Source of the DNA: Escallonia rubra
Taxonomy: Eukaryota; Streptophyta; Magnoliopsida; Escalloniales; Escalloniaceae
Length of the DNA stretch: 64,000 nucleotides
Assembly: GCA_033065855.1 (NCBI GenBank)
Contig: JAVXUO010001354.1
Coordinates: forward strand, 186,001-250,000
Direction of reading: 5' to 3'
Shown here: piece by piece, positions 1 through 12,876 of the stretch
How positions within the stretch are numbered: the stretch's first letter is position 1
Layout: every line of letters starts with the position of its first letter
Program-made: the position numbers and the translations under genes
Notes under the pieces: model-generated
What the model saw: only the letters and a program-made list of their open reading frames with translations
Told to the model about the DNA's origin: nothing
Database searches by the model: none

Positions 1-8
1 TTTTGCAG

Positions 9-3000
9 GCAGAATTTGACTTTCAAGGGGATGAATGGGAGTGGGGGGCCTACAAAACTCAGCGTGTAATAGCAGCTGGTGCATACAGCAATGATGACGG
101 CTTGCGCCTTGAGAAGATTTTTATTCAAAAGGATAATGCCACAATCCATGCAGATGGGACTTTGCTAGGGCCGAAAACCAATTTGCATTTCGCAGTTCTC
201 AATTTTCCCGTTAGTCTGGTCCCTACTCTGGTGCAGGTCATTGAATCTTCAGCCAGTGATACTTTTCATTCTTTAAGACAATTTTTAGCTCCAATAAAGG
301 GCATACTGCATATGGAGGGGGATCTCAGAGGAAGTCTTGTCAAACCAGAATGCGACGTGCAAGTGAGACTTCTGGATGGCGCTATTGGGGGAATTGATCT
401 TGGGCGAGCGGAAATTGTTGCCTCTCTGACCTCAGCCAGCCGTTTTTTGTTTAATGCAAAATTTGAACCCATTATCCAAAACGGCCATGTCCATGTTCAA
501 GGAAGTATCCCTGTCAATTTTGTTGAAAGTGCTAGTTTGGAAGAAGAAAGTTTGGAAAGTGAGAAAACTGAAGCAACATGGATCCCTGGCTGGGCCAAGG
601 GGAAAACTTTAGGATCCGCAGATGAAGCCAGTGATAAGAAAGCCTCCAGAGATAGAAATGAAGAAGGTTGGGATACACAGTTGGCAGAAAGCCTCAAAGG
701 GTTAAATTGGAATTTACTAGATGTAGGAGAAGTCAGGGTTGATGCTGATATCAAAGATGGGGGCATGATGTTGTTAACAGCATTATCTCCCTACGCCAAC
801 TGGCTTCAGGGAAATGCTGAAGTAATGCTTCAGGTAGGTCAAGACGACAATGCTTGATAGTTTCAATGCCTTGTATATGCTTAATCAAGAAGAGAAGAAT
901 TGTATGTTCCTTGTAATGTGATAAAATAAGCCATTCTTATGCTTGTGATCTAGGTTAGAGGCACAGTTGAACAACCATTGCTTGACGGGTCTGCATCTTT
1001 CCACAAGGCAACTATATCTTCTCCTGTCCTCCGAAAGCCGCTGACAAACTTCGGTGGCACAGTCCTGGTGAATTCAAACAGGTTATGCATTAGTTCCTTG
1101 GAAAGTCGGGTAAGCAGAAAGGGAAAGCTGTCAGTCAAAGGGAATCTTCCCCTCAGGACAACAGAAGCAGCCCTGGGAGATAAAATTGACTTGAAATGTG
1201 AAGTCTTGGAAGTGCGCGCAAGGAATATATTAAGGTTTCTTATCCTTTCTCAAACATAAGAGTTTACTGGAAGTTGTTTTTTTTTAAAATATGTAGCTTG
1301 ACTTCTAGACTTATGATGCTCTGCTTGTCATTTGGTGGTTATTCAAACTCAAGCAGCGTTTTCCAAATCAGATACTTGGCTTTTGAATTTACTGTTACTC
1401 CTCAAAAATGTGTGTACACGGCACGTGGACATACCCACGAGCACACAATACGCATAAGGACTTATCTTACCTAATGCTTTTTACTTTATTTAACTCAAGT
1501 TTATTTTACGTTGAGAAAAATATTGAGAAAATTGCAAGAACATCAATTTATAAGCCTTGTGGCCTCTCCACTCATAATCAGTTGGTTTTTGTTCTGATGC
1601 TCGAACATGGTACTCGATCATCTGACCCTGTAATTAAGCAAACACTTAAAATAACACCAACCTGGTTCAATTTCTCCACATCTTCGTTCTACAAAAGTCT
1701 GGCCACACGTGAGGGGACATATCTTAGATTCACATTCGACTTTGGGAAATGTTGCTGGGGACTTTAATATGTAAGCCCTGTGGGCCTTTCCACTCGGAGC
1801 AATTTGCTTTTGAGTTAGATGCTTTCACACTTTCTTATATAGACTCCTTGATCATATTAATATTCGGATCTCTCTCCCCCCACACCCACCCCCACCAATT
1901 AAGGAATTACATTTGGCTCATGGGGAACTGACTTTTTTTTTTTTTAATTGCATTACAGTGGTCAGGTTGATTCCCAGTTGCAAGTAAGTGGTTCCATATT
2001 GCAACCAAATATTTCCGGGAAGATTAAATTGAGCCATGGAGAGGCATATCTACCACATGATAAGGGTGGGGGGCCTGCTCCTATTAGTCAAGATGCATCC
2101 AATCAATCACGAGTTCCAAGTGGTGGTTACAATCAAGTGGTTGCTTCAAAATACGTTTCACGGTTTTTAAATTTGAAACCTGCCGTTTCAAGTGCCACTT
2201 TTCACCAATCTTCAGGTATGTTGACTGTTAATTAAGAAGCTTCTACCCCATCATTAAATGCCTTGTATTTTATTAAAAACTTAGTTTCTCTCCCCATGTT
2301 ATATGGCAATGTCGTAACGAAAAAGCTTTATGAACTTCCACATTGTGGAGGAACTTCAATGGACTTAAAAGGTAATAGAAAATCTCTACTTTTCACCTGT
2401 AATATAAGAAAAGATACTCGTAGAAACTGGGGTTACCATCTTGTGTTTATGAATATAACTGAAGGAAATAAAATTACAGGGGGAAGACTGATGACAAGAC
2501 CGTGAGATAGAGCATATATGCCTGGGGTTTAATGGTCCCTATTCGCCATGATAGTCGAGTTTCCTTGTTTGTAGTATGACCACATATCATGATCTCATTT
2601 AGTGATAGTGGGGCTAGGTGCACAAGAATCTCTCCAATTTGTCACTTACCTGAATGTTTAGGCATTTGTTGAAACCGAGTTCTTTCCACTGTCAGCTTAT
2701 TTTTCCTGCTATATATATGAATTATTATCTGGTTAGCACACTAATAACTTCGCTTCAAGTTATTGTTTTTGTTGCCAAAAAGGACAAAATAGCCATGTGT
2801 TAAGGTGGAATATATTCAGCATTCTAAGATCTCATATTTATTCATCTTAAGGTAACTTTTATGTTGAAGAGGAGCGACTTCAAAGATTAAGACCTTATGC
2901 ATTAGGTATTTAGTGGCTTCCGAGGTCCCACCGTAGCCCATAGGTAGCTAATTATTATCAGTAATAAAGGTCACAATAAATTTCTATTAAACATGCGGAA

Positions 3001-6000
3001 CATTATCAGGTTAAAGTTATTTTTTACTAGTATCTGCAGGAAAACAGGCTCAAGCTGAGAAGGAAATGGGGCAAATCAGTAGTAGGCCAACACTAGACAT
3101 CCGACTCACTGACTTGAAGCTTCTTTTTGGACCAGAGCTGAGAATAGTTTATCCCTTGATTCTAAATTTTGCTGTTAGTGGCGAGGTTGAGTTAAATGGC
3201 ATAGCTCATCCGAAGTGGATAAAACCTAAAGGCATTCTAACGTTTGAGAATGGTGATGTGAATCTTGTTGCTACTCAGGTAAGTTTGTACTCGACTTATT
3301 TGTGTAGTTTCTGATTCTTGGCTTACTTTTCCCTTTGTTGGTACTCTAGCCAGGACAGTGTATCTTCAATGCACTATTCTTTATTAAAATTTTCCAATTC
3401 AGGTGAGGCTTAAGCGGGAGCATTTGAACATAGCGAAGTTTGAGCCTGATAATGGACTAGATCCAATGCTAGACTTAGCATTGGTTGGATCAGAGTGGCA
3501 ATTCAGGATTCAAAGCCGAGCTAGCAAATGGCAAGACAGTTTGGTTGTAACCTCAACTCGCTCTGTGGAACAGGATGTCCTCACACCTATCGAGGTAAAG
3601 CTTATTCTGCCATTTAGGGTTGTCATTACCAGGCTCTTTTGAATAGTTCTGATAACCATAGAGGAAGCTATGATTCTTTGGCCTGAACTTAGTTCATCTA
3701 ACAAATTTTAGTGTGGGGAACCTTCAGTGTTCAAATGTGTCCCTTCAGGTGTCAGAAAATAAGACTTGTTAAACGAACGCTGATAAGTATATTTTATGTC
3801 TTTCTTCTCCACCGCGGAAGGAGTAAGACTTTGAAATCATTCATCCCAATATGGAGGATATACGTGAACATCATAGAGATCTTGGAGATGGATATGAGCT
3901 TTTAGATCTCTATATGATTGAAGCTCTTAGAAAAACTAAATTTTGATTAGTTGAAAAGGGTAGATTATCAACTCTGGCATATCATGCCAGAATAAACTTG
4001 TTTCCTGTTTAGTACGCTGTGTTTAACGTGCTGGCAAAATAAGCCCCTGGGGAAAATTGTGCCGGAACAGTAGCTTTCTTGTCAGCAAAAGCAGTTTCCA
4101 GATTGTATGGTATTCTCCCTTTTTATGTCAATGTACTTGTGTCTGATCTGATTCTGTTGTTGTTTCCAACTGGACAGGCTGCTAGAGTCTTTCAGAGTCA
4201 ATTGGCAGAGTCCATCTTGGAAGGTGATGGCCAGCTTGCTTTTAAGAAACTTGCTACTGCAACACTTGAGACATTAATGCCAAGAATAGAAGGGAAAGGA
4301 GAGTTTAAACAGGCAAGGTGGAGACTAGTTTATGCACCTCAGATCCCTAGCTTGCTTTCTGTGGACCCCAGTGTGGATCCTCTCAAGTCTCTAGCCAGCA
4401 ACATTTCATTTGGCACGGAAGTTGAAGTACAGCTGGGGAAGCGCCTTCAGGTTATCTTATTCTAACTGAACACCTCATTTCCTGATCAAAGTTCTGCATA
4501 TTCTGTTTTATTGCAGTACACAACAAAATAAATATGAAGAAAGTAGCTGAAATATCCATGACTGCAATAATAGGATTAGGGTTGTCATGCTTCTTCTCAG
4601 CTTTCAGTGCATAAACCCCGAGGCTTGAAAAGTTGAAGTCCAACAAGCAACACATATAGCTAGAAATTGAACTGCTACTTTTTTTAGAGTCTTTTTTATA
4701 AAGACGGTGTGAAAATGGTTGAACTATGGGCTATGGCCGGTATGCATTTTGTAGAGAAAGCTTGAGTCGAGGTTTCTTAAAGTCGGGATGCGGATGATTA
4801 TCTGGTTTAGTTCTTAATCATTACAGTGGTAACAATTGACTGATTTTATATGGTTACGTGATCTCAAATGTAGGGATGGCAATGGAGCGGGTCGGATGCG
4901 GATTTTATGAAATCCGCACCCGCCCTGGTAGTCCTAAAAAACAACTCCGCCCCGCCCCGCCATCATGTCAAAGGATGGAAATACCATCCTCGATCCGACA
5001 GACTCCTAAAAAACCCGAACCCACCCTGGTCTCGTTTTGTTGTCCTAAAAGCTGCCGGAATCATCCCCGATCCTCTCTGATGGATGACACATCTATAATT
5101 CACTGGTCAAGTGTCCCAATTTTTGGTCAACGCCTTCAACAGCATCTCCTTCACGATCTAAGGATGACTGCAGCGGAACCGTGAAGGGCGGTGGATGGTG
5201 TGCAGCGCAACCGTGGTTTCACGATCACGATCTTGTTCACGATCTAGCGAGGATGGTGCGAAAGGACAACTGTTGATGGGGTGACGGTCAGTGGGAAGTG
5301 TAATTGGACGGTGGGCAGCGCAAAGGATGCTGGAAGGTGGTGAGACGGTGCATGGAGGGGATGAAGGGGCGGGGGAGAGAAGAGCCGAAGAGGTGAGTAA
5401 GAGGCTGAGCGGCGGTTTTTTGGAGGAGAAGGAAAGTCTGAAAGAAGAAGAGAAAGTAGGATTTTCTGGAGACTTCTTATATCTAAGATGGACGGCTGTG
5501 ATTGAACCGGAGAATTAGGGTTAGGATTATACTTAGGGGCAGGGCAGATACCGGGGTGGGTTACACTAAATACCGAATTTGACCCGTACCCGCTGCATGT
5601 TAGAATTTTAAATACCATACCCGCCCCATAGTCTGATCAAAGTAAAAAAAATGCTCCTACCGGATTGGGGCGGGGCAGATATCCGGCGGTTGCGGATTAA
5701 ATTGCCACCCCTACTCAAATGAATATGATACCGCATTTTTGGAGGATTGACCCTTTACAACTGTTTTAGTAGCGACTGCTGACCAATGTCTATAAGACGG
5801 GAATTATTTGACCCAGAAAGGAATGCATTTTTTTTCTTCCTCTTTCGTAATTCAAGATTGGATAGCTGAGGTAGTTGGGGGCTTATGTCCTATTATTATG
5901 TAAATGGAAAAGAACCGTGTATGCACTATGTTTCTTTTTCTTGTTCGGATCACCTAAAGCGCCCTTATTTGCTCTTTCAGGCCTCCATTGTTAGGCAGAT

Positions 6001-6127
6001 GAAGGATTCGGAGATGGCCATGCAATGGACTTTGATTTACCAGCTTACAAGTCGCCTGCGAGTTCTCTTACAGTCTGCTCCCTCTAAACGCCTTCTTTTC
6101 GAATATTCTACTACTTCACAAGATTAA
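9..6127 (+). CDS. TIC236: TIC236, chloroplast inner-envelope TamB/DUF490 protein (C-terminal part)
   Basis: The 5' end lies outside the window. Seven exons join in frame to 737 codons: 9-833, 954-1234, 1959-2215, 3040-3278, 3403-3594, 4178-4450 and 5981-6127. Each junction has GT/AG and compatible phase; positions 1-8 read as an acceptor (TTTTGCAG). The translation matches the C-terminal third of plant TIC236 (EMB2410 in Arabidopsis, over 2,000 residues), including FAVLNFPVSLVP, GILHMEGDLRGSL and the end RLLFEYSTTSQD. The family is the plastid counterpart of bacterial TamB: anchored in the inner envelope, its beta-rich body spans the intermembrane space and links TOC75 to the TIC20 complex for preprotein import. 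The last part is the conserved TamB/DUF490 domain. I saw no stops or frameshifts. The last intron (1,530 bp) contains a hAT-type insertion. Identification is from remembered homologues. Confidence 0.93.
4871..5713 (+). mobile_element. Non-autonomous hAT-type element, copy 1, in the last intron of TIC236
   Basis: Perfect 8-bp direct repeats CTCAAATG flank the element (4863-4870 and 5714-5721), the size used by hAT transposases. The ends are imperfect inverted repeats: TAGGGATGGCAAT on the left and, read inward from the right, TAGGGGTGGCAAT. Just inside each end are runs of GC-rich CCCGCCC/GGGGCGG sequence. The 843-bp interior has no transposase reading frame; the open frames inside are composition artefacts. 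It shares both ends and orientation with 24843-25744. Clean flanking repeats suggest fairly recent insertion, and splicing of TIC236 need not be affected. Confidence 0.88.
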
Positions 6128-7112
6128 CAGACTAAGGCCTTCTGAAGGAATTTGAAGATTGCTTTGCACAATCCTCCAGGGCAGCAAAGATCGTCACCAT
6201 GCAGTCGGAAGTGCCCATCCGTTTATCGGAGGCGTTGGGCGTCCGTGTTGTAAAAGTGTTGTAAATATGCCATTATTCTTTGCTCGGGGATGAACGAGCG
6301 TGTATATATGTTCAACCTTAAATCTCAATGCAAAGTTAATAGCCAAACGGAGAATCTTTATACGAGCAAAAAGCATCCATTGCCAAAGGCTTCGAGTGAC
6401 TAGTTGTTCGCTGTCCTAGCAAGCGCAGGCGGAAGAGCTATCATTGCCAGTTCAATTTTGTAGTTGCCCTTGGCTGTTCAATGTGCTTTTGATTTGAGCT
6501 GCTAATATTGCTCCCATTTTAGCTTCCTTTTCTGATGATTTCAAGAGCTTCGGCCAATGTTAGACATTCTCCGTCCCGAGCCCTCCTTTGACGCTAGTCT
6601 GACACTTGCCCAACCATGAAAAAAGTAGGAAAGTCTTTTGGGCATTTGTTAGCAGCATCATCGCTGATTGATAAAAACTTGAATGCATAATGACACACTG
6701 ATTTAGCCTGATTCTGTTTTCTCTTCAACAGATACGTTCTTTCCTGTATATTTTGCTGCTCCTGTCGATGTAGTTAGTTGGTGGTCCAAGGATTTGGTGC
6801 CTCATCAGAGACAATAGAATTCAGGTTATAGTCTCACTGTGGCAAAATGTGCTACGGCCAAGTTTCTGTTTTTCGCCTCAGTGGGCAAGCAGGCATGGTC
6901 AGATAAGTAATACTCGGTTATAACGTCCGAGGAGCTACAGACAATGAACGAGACTCAGAATTGGGAAGAACTGCTACAAAATCGCGATATATTGATGTTC
7001 TTTTTCCTAATGGGTAAACTTGTAGCTCAAAATTCTTGCCTTCACAGGGGAAGAAGATAGAACAAAAGATTGACTGACCGGCAAATTATGAAAAATGTAA
7101 AATGAAAGCCTA
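6128..7112. other. Spacer between the convergent TIC236 and PPD5 genes
   Basis: This 985-bp stretch separates the stop codons of two genes that run toward each other, so it must hold both 3' UTRs and polyadenylation sites. I saw no coding exon, structural RNA or transposon end. The small open frames on either strand are shadows. Confidence 0.6.
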
Positions 7113-7293
7113 TCACCAAAATCTCCAGGGATCCTTGTAAGGAGGAACATAGTTTTCCGTGGCGGGGAGCAGGCGAAAAGAATCCACAATCTTCTGTAGG
7201 GATGGACCCATCTGTATCACCAGTTAAATTTCCTTAATGTTCTTTCTTTTTTGTGCAAATATAAATTTGAAGGGCAACATGGCAACACTTCAC

Positions 7294-7336
<43 letters not shown>

Positions 7337-10300
7337 GGAGAGAGAGAAGGGGAGTTACTTTGTCCCATTGCTTATTAAGAGTTGAAGCATTCAGAGAGTA
7401 GAGAAAACCTGCAATTGAAGCCCAAGTTAACAGTTCATCAGTGTAGAATGCAGATATTTCCGTGGAATGAAATACCAATGAAAAAGGATCCTACCATCTC
7501 GTTCGGCAGTTGTAGCAACATAGTGTCGAAAAATATTCGATTCTCGAACCTGCATCATTAGACATGAATTGCGATCATAACATCAAAACAACATCTCTGT
7601 CAATCCGGTTCTGAAAAAAGGAAAGAAGGAAAACTTACTGATTTCGTGGGTGATTTGCGAACAAGGTATTCATAGTACCAGTAAGGCTCACCATCAATCT
7701 AGGGAAGAAAGTATGAACTCCACATAAGCTTATTTGACAAACCAAGTAAATAAGAATCACGGTACCACGCTGTGAACGTCTGAGTTGAGAGGCTGTGACC
7801 ATTCACATTTTGGATCAGCCTCAGACTAAATTGAGGTACTGGATACTAAAGCAAAGGTTTGAGAACTCACTTCGGAAGAATGTGCATCAAGAACAGAACT
7901 CTCAGCCATGCGCTGACTTGAGGTGACTCGCTGTTCGAATTGTAGCATGTTAGTTCATAAGTACTAGGAATTTGGGTCAAATTATTCAACCAGAAAAAGT
8001 TTATGCAAGCTATTTGACATAATGAAGTGGAGAGCAACTCGTCTGTCATATGAGGACCGCTTCTATGCTGCACTAAATTGCATCAAGGGACATGCCTATC
8101 AGACTTGCACCAAAAGATTATAACAGAAACTGGATTTTCCGATGTTAACTTGTCAGGTAGCTCAAATTTATAAACAAGGTTTCAAGTTTGTATCCAGTGA
8201 ACTAAAACAGGGTTTCCTGATGTGAAAGCAATGGAGGAGTTTCCAATGCTAATATGCTTGCAAGCAAAAATAATGTAATTCTTGACTGGACAAATTACCA
8301 GAGCAGACTTGTCAGATAAAACTGAATCAGCAACATCCTTTGCATTCCATGTACTTTTGTCCATCGACTTCAGGAATTGTGAATTGGGGGGACCAATCTG
8401 AACCGAAGTATGAGTTGCAAAAGAGAGAAAGGGGATAGTGAGAGACATACAAAAGAAAAAGAAGTATGGACTACAGTTATTTGAGAATATGAAATTACCG
8501 AAACAGAAAGGATGAGGTTGTCGATAAAATCAACACGTTCTGACACAATCCGTTGGCGTGCATCAGCTGCATAGAAAAAAATTATAAGATGCATATTAAA
8601 TGCTCGTTCATTTTAGTGATTGCTTAGCCAATACTTGGATTTGGATCAAATTTAAATGCCTTGCGTAATGCTTCTAATGGATGTATATCCGTGCAGTATA
8701 GCATGTCATCTGCTCTTTTAACATTCTTAGTTGTATCTACAAAAGGGGCAAGTCCACGGTACTTACGAGACAAAGGCGCAGCTGATGAATAACGTTCAGG
8801 TTTTCTGGATTCCACCCTTCAAATAGACAAATCCGTTAAGTGCAGATAAGGAAAATCTATATTATCTAGATTGAGTAAAATTACAATACTGCCGATAGAG
8901 TAATTTTGAAGTACCATCTTTAAACGATACGTTATTGACAATAAAACGTGCTTGAACTAAGGGTATTGTATGTAATGTCCACCATATTTTGTCCATGCTT
9001 TCGAGGACTAAAGTGTGTTTTGAGATTTGAATGAAAGAAGCAAAGCTATCACCTCTAGCAAATGCTGGAAATCTCACCGTGTAGAAAATAACTTGAATAA
9101 TGTCTAACAAGGTTTTCGAAAGTCCACTTCGTAAAAGTGCCTTAGAAGGGCATTCTTCAAAGGGCTTCAGAACCTGATTCCTAAAGAAACTCCAACTGTG
9201 AAGTTCCTTTTATAATGTAGGGTCCACTTGAGAATTTTCGACCATACTGATGTACTAAGCATGAATATATCTCGCAGTTCATCCGGATCCTCTTAAAGAA
9301 AAACTACAACAATTGTACTCCTGTGCCCCTACATACTGCTAAATAGTCGTCCATTTGAAGTCGAAATTAGCTGGCTTCAAGTTCGTAACTAGTAGATATT
9401 TAACTAGCATCAAGATTATGTCGTTTCATATGATGCCTGTACTTTCTTACCATTTGAAGACAATCTTTTTGGAAGGCGATTCCACAGGACATAGATATGA
9501 ATAAGCATTGATGTCATCAACTATAGAAGTCATTTTCCATTCTTCCTCAGCATCAGATTCTGCATCATTAAGAATTAGCTTTTGTCAGAGCAAGATAAGC
9601 ATAATATATTCAAGCAAGCTTTTAAGGGTTGAATCGAGCCAATCTCACGACTCAAGCTCTCCACAATCAAAACAGACTCGTCATTTAAAGAAGAAAACAT
9701 CAACAACTTTTGCAGCCCACACAAAAGGTGCATTCCAGTTCAACCTATCTCTGAACTCAAGTTTAATTAGTGATCGTGACGAAGCATCGTTTTCCTGTAT
9801 GACCCAAAATCAGTTTTCAATCCTTAATTAGATTACAACAACTGTAAGAATTTAGCACTGTTACCCAAAATCCAGCATAACCCACTTAAAATTTGTCATT
9901 TGGATTGCAACTTAGCATTGAGCATGGATGTACCGTACATATCTGATACTCCCTCCATTCCATTGGATTTTTCCCTTTGACTTTTTTTTGCCAAACCCTA
10001 AGATCACATTTAGTACGTATATACGTCGACTACGCTCATAGTTTTATATCCTAGACTTGTCAAATGATAATTGTATAATCTACCCACGTGTACGAATTCT
10101 ATCGGATTCACAAAAAGTCAAATGGGAAAAATGCAATGCAACAAAGAATATACTAAACACTCGGATAACACAGAAATATACAAAGAAAAGTACACTATCC
10201 TCTTATCTATACATAGATGTCATATTACATCACAGCACAAAATTGCATAAGATTTAATAAATGAACAAAGATAGAATAGCGGAACTTTGGGTTCACCTGA

Positions 10301-10636
10301 GGAAGGGATGATAAAAGCAACAGAAGAAGAAAAGCCAAAGAACATTACATCCCTCCTGCCAAATCCATTTTGCAAAGTGGGTTTTAGAGGATCACATGAA
10401 CATGCCACGAATTTCTTGCGTATTCTGCGGCTACTCTGATTTGTACTGGTTATAGCTTGACTCCTGAAAAAGCAACTAGCCATCTTTAAAACAGAACTGG
10501 ACATACCTATACGTGCATACATACATACATACGCACACGTATATAGAAAGAGATGGTACCTGAAGAAGGGGTGATTTGGAAGGAGAGGGTGGTTGGATAT
10601 GGAGGGATAATGGGAAGGAGAGACAACCATTGCCAT
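7113..10636 (-). CDS. PPD5: PsbP-domain protein, PPD5 type, chloroplast thylakoid lumen
   Basis: Eleven exons on the minus strand join without a break to 297 residues: 10560-10636, 10297-10463, 9451-9559, 8767-8816, 8499-8566, 8299-8397, 7871-7930, 7639-7698, 7495-7549, 7359-7408 and 7113-7211. Start is ATG at 10634-10636; stop is TGA at 7113-7115. Exons 1-2 encode a transit region ending in a twin-arginine-like lumen signal (GRRDVMFFGFSSS, then AFIIPSSG). The rest is a PsbP-like fold with family-typical ERYSSAAPLSPDARQRIV, WNAKDVADSVLSDKSAL, DGEPYWYYEYLVRKSPT and the end YVPPYKDPWRFW. PsbP-domain proteins are lumenal; Arabidopsis PPD5 mutants affect branching and root development rather than oxygen evolution. 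No lesions were seen. Assignment to PPD5 rather than another PPD member rests on remembered sequence. Confidence 0.88.
7299..7334. repeat. (AG)n microsatellite in the last intron of PPD5
   Basis: An uninterrupted AG dinucleotide run of about 18 units lies between coding exons 10 and 11 of the minus-strand PPD5 gene. On the coding strand it reads as a CT run some 25-60 bases inside the donor of that intron. Length polymorphism is likely. Confidence 0.9.
9947..10140. mobile_element. Degenerate Stowaway-like MITE in a PPD5 intron
   Basis: The left side reads TACTCCCTCC followed by a stretch (CATTGGATTTTTCCC then TTTGACT) whose inverted form recurs near 10116-10137 (AGTCAAATGGGAAAAATG). TA plus CTCCCTCC is the typical Stowaway terminus. 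The right terminal GGAGGGAG-TA is missing, so the element is truncated or decayed. It lies in the intron between exons 2 and 3 of PPD5. Confidence 0.45.
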
Positions 10637-12876
10637 AGTTGGCTTCTCTCTACTGTGTCAGCTCATCCACTCGGGTCAAGTCAGTATATAGTGAACAAAT
10701 TTAACCGTATACACTTTCATGAGCCCAAACTTTGGGGTTGTTTGGGCTTTTGCTTTTGCATTTGCAAACCTCAGTCGTTACTACTTAAGTAATACCCAAA
10801 CAAATTTTGGCTGCTATCCGAGTCGTAAGAATTTTCTTTCAATCTTGTATACATTGATCATTAAAAATTATTAAATATTTTTAGTGATTTTTCTACTAAT
10901 ACTTTCAGCGACAATTATTAGTTACGTTTTTTAGCGTCACTAAATAAAAGTTATTAGAAACATTTAGCGACCATTAATTGTCGCTTATTGATTGTAGGAG
11001 AAAGATTCTTTCAACCCGAATAGTAGCCAAAACAATTTCATGCCCAAACCTCTACGTACGACACTAGCATGGGCAAAGCTGGAATGGAAATCTAATTGAA
11101 GAAATTAAAAAAAAAATTTGTGTGAAAGGCATAGTATATTTACCTTTTTCTAAAAACCGAAATTCACACTCATTTGTCACTTAAGGGTTGGAAAGTGTTT
11201 TTAAAGCGTCTTAGTGGCCAAAATGTAAAGATTTAGTAAAAAACGACATCTTGATCCTGTAACAACCTATACCACTTGAAACCACTAAATCAACTAAAAG
11301 AGGTCGCTAAAGATACTTACTAGTGACTGACATAAAGACGATGATCTCTAAATATACCTTACATTCAGTCGGTCATGAAAATAGCTGTAGCATAGCGACT
11401 GACTCGTCACTTGACACACTACTACTGATAAATTGTGTGTAATTCTTCTAAATTGCAATTAATCCCCTATGAAATTTACAATGTTCGGCGACTAGAACAC
11501 TCACCTTTCAATTTGCACATTTAAAACTCCGGGTTTCCAATTGAAGCAATATGACCCAAAGTCTCGTGACCGTCTAAATTACATAGACGGCCGTGTGTCG
11601 TGGCATCCATGTGACTCTCCAAGAGGGCCATTTAAGTAAAACAACAAATAAATAGAATATTGTGTGTTGTTAGGGAGAAGGCTGAATAATAGAGGAAGGG
11701 GTGTTTGGACCATAATAAGGACCATAAATAGGGATTGTGTGTTGCTAGGGAGAAGGCTGACTCTCCAAGAGGGCCATTAGATCTTATGCTTCCTTACTAG
11801 AAAGTAGTTTTACAATGTTTCATCTCATCTACGATCAGTAATTTTTACGTAAAAAGAAAAAAAAAATCCCATAAATCCAAACTTTAATACATGTACTCGC
11901 ATTTGTTATGTAACATACGCGATGATCCATGAGATTAGTCTTTGGTGACAAATGATATTTCAGATGGTGCAGATACAACAAACCCGGGGTGCTGATTTAG
12001 CACCACCTTTCTTTAAGCTCCTTCCATCATTTGAAAAAGCCAAGGTTTAATAAAGTCAAACAAAATTTGGGAAATTTTGTTCCAATTTCGCCTCTTTTTT
12101 ATGTGTTGTGTAAACTTTTCTCTATGGCAAAATTCAATGTCAGTTTTTTGTTCGTCTTCCCCACCCATCTTCTGGAATTGCCTACGTCTTCGCAATAAAC
12201 ACACATGTTAGGACTTCATTTCGAGGGTATCTGGCTTTTCACACCTTTTGTACAATATATCTATTTTCAGATGTAAAGCATGGGCAAGTAAGCCTGGACG
12301 CACGTCTGACCGCATTCGAAGAATTTGCCTTCGTTACTGGCACACTACATTTTATTCATTTTGAGAGACCACAGTACCAAAGTATAATGTTCAAGCCTCT
12401 AGGACCTAGCTATTAGCCTCTAGGAACTATTATTACTACTACTCGATTTGTTAAAGATTTAACCAAAGGCACAACAAAAGTGATCAAAAGTTTTAAAGCA
12501 TCTACCATCTGTGATTTGAAGAGACCAACTCTAGAAAAACCTACTTACAATCAGAAATGCTTTTCAGCAAGCAAGCACATGGTTCTTATTTGTAAGAACA
12601 TTATGGCGGTTCAACAACACATCTCAACGATGACTGTCGATCTATTAAGAAGAGAAGCCTCAAAATTGCTCTACTACTCTACAGTTCAACCTTCATAGTT
12701 CAGGCTAATTACTACATCTGTACACTACGGTACTCTTGCAAACTATTGCACATACTCGTCTCGAAAAGACGCCTTCATTACCATTTAATTACCCTTACAG
12801 ACTCATGTTTCATATAGCAATAGAACACCTTACTATAAGGTGAAACCTTACATGCCTGCTAATTTATAAGGTCTGA
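10637..12876. other. Spacer upstream of PPD5; MITE and short rearranged repeats
   Basis: The PPD5 promoter and 5' UTR should lie just right of 10636. The stretch holds one MITE (10805-11032). A rearranged repeat is also present: GACTCTCCAAGAGGGCCATT occurs near 11610 and 11759, and a TAGGGAGAAGGCTGA motif near 11670 and 11747. I saw no exon with coding support in the rest. Confidence 0.55.
10805..11032. mobile_element. TIR MITE, family with GCGAC subterminal motifs, copy 1
   Basis: The ends are inverted repeats: TTTTGGCTGCTATCCGAG on the left and, read inward from the right, TTTTGGCTACTATTCGGG, continuing for about 40 bp. The interior carries repeated AGCGAC/GTCGCT and ATTAGTTACG-type motifs in both directions. 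A relative lies at 42565-42791. I could not settle the target-site duplication, so the superfamily is open. Confidence 0.6.

Noticed and set aside
8862..9110. 82-codon minus-strand frame within the PPD5 gene
   Set aside because: The exons on either side join exactly in phase without it (W codon split TG|G), so it is intron sequence.
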